Assembly (NCBI GenBank): GCA_046329585.1 | Contig: JAXLUI010000001.1 | Span: 806,001-870,000, forward strand | Source of the DNA: DLKC01 sp002478885 | Lineage (GTDB): Bacteria; Bacteroidota; Bacteroidia; Chitinophagales; Chitinophagaceae | Length of the DNA: 64,000 nucleotides | Direction of reading: 5' to 3' | Part shown: positions 62,239 to 64,000 of the stretch, one piece after another | Layout: every line of letters begins with the position of its first letter | Position numbering within the stretch: position 1 is the first letter of the stretch | Program-made: the position numbers and the translations under genes | The notes under the pieces: model-generated | What the model was told of the DNA's origin: nothing | The model's database searches: none | The model's input: only the letters and a program-made list of their open reading frames with translations

Positions 62239-62793
62239 ATGATCGATTATTCTGCGATAGACAAGAGTTGGACATTATTTCTAGACCGCGATGGTGTGAT
62301 CAACCGAGACAAGGTTGGCAGTTATATTTTTAACCGGCACGAATTTGATTTTTTACCAGGTGTTGAGGAAGCTATTGGTATTTTCTCGGCAGTGTTTGGA
62401 GTAATAGTGATTGTAACTAACCAGCGTGGCATTGGCAAAGGACTAATGTCTGAAGACGACCTCAACGATATTCACGCGCATATGCTTAGTATGCTATCAT
62501 CGCACGGCGGAAGAATTGACAAGATCTATTATGCGCCAGATTTAAACAATGACAGCCCGAACCGAAAACCCGCTACAGGCATGGCTTTGCAGGCAAAGAG
62601 CGATTTCGTGGATATTGATTTTAAGAAAAGCGTAATGGTGGGAAACAAACTAAGCGATATGGAATTTGGGAAAAATATCAATGCAAAAACGGTGTTTATT
62701 CCTTCAACAAACCCGGAAACGCCATTCCCCCACCCTTTGATCGATGAGAGGCTTGACGGCTTATATGACCTTGCTCAAAAACTGAAACGATAA
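62239..62793 (+). CDS. gmhB: Heptose-1,7-bisphosphate phosphatase (HAD family)
   Basis: A 184-residue HAD-IIIA phosphatase. Motif I is FLDRDGVIN (D16 nucleophile, D18 acid/base), motif II IVTNQRG, and motifs III/IV lie in NRKPATGM and MVGNKLSDMEFG. The zinc-loop cysteines usually found in GmhB (CxHxnCxC) are absent: the corresponding stretch is YYAPDLNNDSPNRKP. Cluster position argues for GmhB function; the loop variant could change anomer preference or stability. Confidence 0.85.
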   Translation: MIDYSAIDKSWTLFLDRDGVINRDKVGSYIFNRHEFDFLPGVEEAIGIFSAVFGVIVIVTNQRGIGKGLMSEDDLNDIHAHMLSMLSSHGGRIDKIYYAPDLNNDSPNRKPATGMALQAKSDFVDIDFKKSVMVGNKLSDMEFGKNINAKTVFIPSTNPETPFPHPLIDERLDGLYDLAQKLKR

Positions 62794-62873
62794 CAAATGC
62801 CTAAATTAAAAATGCTGCGCAATAAATCAGTTTTTTCTAACGTAAGAGAGCTTACTTATTTAGATTTACCATC

Positions 62874-63788
62874 ATGAAGCGTTTTGCTGTAATCGTTTTC
62901 CTGCTCGCTCCTTTTTGCCTTATTGCTCAAAACAGGTTTAAAGAAAATATTGCTGTACTGCGCAGCATGGAAGATTCAATGGTACCTTACGCAAAGGCAA
63001 TGATTTTTGCCGATGATGCGGCTGCACGGTTTCGTGCTGACAGCATTTTTATCAAACGCCTCGTAAAAACGCTCTCCATTCCCGGATCGTTCTATTACCC
63101 TTTCGATTCTATAAAAACGGTTTCAAAGCTATACCCGCTGGATAGTGCTTTTAGAATATTCACATGGCAATTGCAAAAAGATGAAAGCTATTTTAGGCAA
63201 TATGGCGTTATTCAAATGCGCACCAACGATGGTTCACCAAAATTTTTCCCTCTGTATGATGAAAGTGATTTTGCATCGGTTCCTACAGATGAAGTGCGCA
63301 ACAACAAAAACTGGATAGGTGCCATTTACTACCAGGTGACTATGAAAGAATATAAGGGCAGAAAATACTACACGTTGTTTGGATTTGATGACAACGATTT
63401 TGTAAGCACAAAAAAATGGATAGAAATATTGACCTTCAATGAAAACAATGAGCCCGTTTTTGGTGGAGAATATTTTGTTTATAAAGACGAAGCCATAAAA
63501 CCTTTAAACCCTGTCTCCCGCTTTTGCCTGGAATACAAAAAAGATGCGAGAATAAGAATGGTTTACGACCCCGAGCTCGACCTGATCGTTTTTGATCACC
63601 TCATAAGCGAATCGAACGAAGAAAATAAAAAATACACTTTGATTCCGGATGGAGACTACGAAGGTTTTAAATGGACTAACGGCAAGTGGGTGCATGTAGA
63701 TAAAATATTTCAGGAACAAAAACTGAAAGACGGGCAAGCCCCGCTGCCAGCACCAATTCTCGACGATAAAGGCAATGCGAATAACTAA
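62874..63788 (+). CDS. Exported protein of unknown function
   Basis: A 304-residue protein with a signal peptide (MKRFAVIVFLLAPFCLIAQ). A helical N-terminal half (KENIAVLRSMEDSMVPYAKAM, IKRLVKTLSIPGSFYYPFDS) precedes a beta-rich part (VIQMRTNDGSPKFFPLYDES, GAIYYQVTMKEYKGRKYYTLFGF split, EILTFNENNEPVFGG). Not recognised; similar proteins seem common in this phylum. No lipobox, so periplasmic. Own terminator downstream. Confidence 0.72.
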   Translation: MKRFAVIVFLLAPFCLIAQNRFKENIAVLRSMEDSMVPYAKAMIFADDAAARFRADSIFIKRLVKTLSIPGSFYYPFDSIKTVSKLYPLDSAFRIFTWQLQKDESYFRQYGVIQMRTNDGSPKFFPLYDESDFASVPTDEVRNNKNWIGAIYYQVTMKEYKGRKYYTLFGFDDNDFVSTKKWIEILTFNENNEPVFGGEYFVYKDEAIKPLNPVSRFCLEYKKDARIRMVYDPELDLIVFDHLISESNEENKKYTLIPDGDYEGFKWTNGKWVHVDKIFQEQKLKDGQAPLPAPILDDKGNANN

Positions 63789-63821
63789 AAATAAAATGCT
63801 CCATAATGGAGCATTTTATTT
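63789..63821. terminator. Bidirectional terminator at the right edge
   Basis: AAATAAAATGCTCCA (63789-63803) and TGGAGCATTTTATTT (63807-63821) form a perfect 15-bp stem with a TAA loop, serving the two convergent genes. Confidence 0.9.
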
Positions 63822-63826
63822 ACAAA

Positions 63827-64000
63827 TTAAAGTAGTGTAACTTCTTCCTGTTTGTGATTATTTCGTTGCTTGCTTGTTTCTATCAGCGCAAGCACACGGT
63901 CTTTAACATCGGCGCTTAAATCGTTCATTTCAGTTTCAACTAGCGCCCTTAACTCATCAAGTTCATCCATTGTTTTATTTGCGATACCACGCAATTTTTT
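63827..64000 (-). CDS. Partial gene, C-terminal 57 residues of a helical protein
   Basis: Minus-strand frame running off the right edge and ending TAA at 63827. The visible C-terminus (KKLRGIANKTMDELDELRA ... HKQEEVTLL) is predicted fully helical, acidic in the middle and polar at the end. Not recognised; the upstream part is outside the window. It is convergent with the exported protein gene and shares its terminator. Confidence 0.6.
   Translation of the reverse strand, partial: KKLRGIANKTMDELDELRALVETEMNDLSADVKDRVLALIETSKQRNNHKQEEVTLL

Overview
The window reads as chromosome of a Bacteroidota bacterium, most likely Chitinophagaceae or a near relative (family-level placement is inference). 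The supporting signs are a T9SS-type C-terminal sorting domain on a secreted M4 protease, FecCD/TonB-receptor haem uptake, promoters of the TAnnTTTG (-7) type, an almost complete lack of Shine-Dalgarno sequences, bacillithiol (BshB1) and futalosine-menaquinone (MqnA) genes, and Bacteroidota-restricted families such as DUF4294, DUF4199 and a signal peptidase with an N-terminal membrane extension. Gene content is mostly core metabolism and envelope biogenesis. There is no phage, plasmid, CRISPR array, transposase or rRNA; one tRNA-Pro(GGG) is present.

Layout. 1-5.6 kb: signal peptidase I (cut by the left edge), a CarH-like MerR regulator, a thiolase, a Nudix hydrolase and a YhhQ-type transporter. 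5.8-12.6 kb: a YfhO-family membrane protein and a LytTR regulator with its beta-propeller sensor kinase. 12.8-21.4 kb: a surface-polysaccharide region with four glycosyltransferases, two methyltransferases, UDP-GlcNAc 2-epimerase and two lipoproteins. 21.4-29.2 kb: mqnA, purB, acetyltransferases and cytochrome c maturation genes ccmE-ccmF. 29.7-41.6 kb: GH29 fucosidase, bshB1, a fatty acid desaturase, 2-oxoglutarate dehydrogenase E1, rpsT, a LysE-type exporter, an RlmI-like methyltransferase and grpE-dnaJ. 41.8-47.8 kb: a haem-acquisition locus (TonB receptor, HmuT, HmuU, HmuV). 48-55 kb: a single-domain response regulator, two tiny membrane proteins, the T9SS-exported M4 protease, an ECF sigma factor overlapping a gene for a protein with both a cytoplasmic-membrane helix and an outer-membrane barrel, and a Tat-Rieske lipoprotein. 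55-64 kb: tRNA-Pro, a dihydroorotase homologue lacking its metal ligands, a DUF4199 protein, two glycosyltransferases and the four-gene GDP-D-glycero-alpha-D-manno-heptose set (hddA, gmhA, hddC, gmhB).

The most striking unexplained structure is a dispersed intergenic repeat. At least 25 copies of an ~18-nt core, ACAAGWGWGYGACRCAAC, occur in 17 intergenic gaps and none lies inside a gene. They fall into two strictly linked sequence subtypes and are often arranged as facing inverted pairs 50-300 bp apart, embedded in longer shared flanks (CGATGCCACGAAG, CCCGGC). It looks like a REP/MITE-like family without a resident transposase in this window; its function is unknown.
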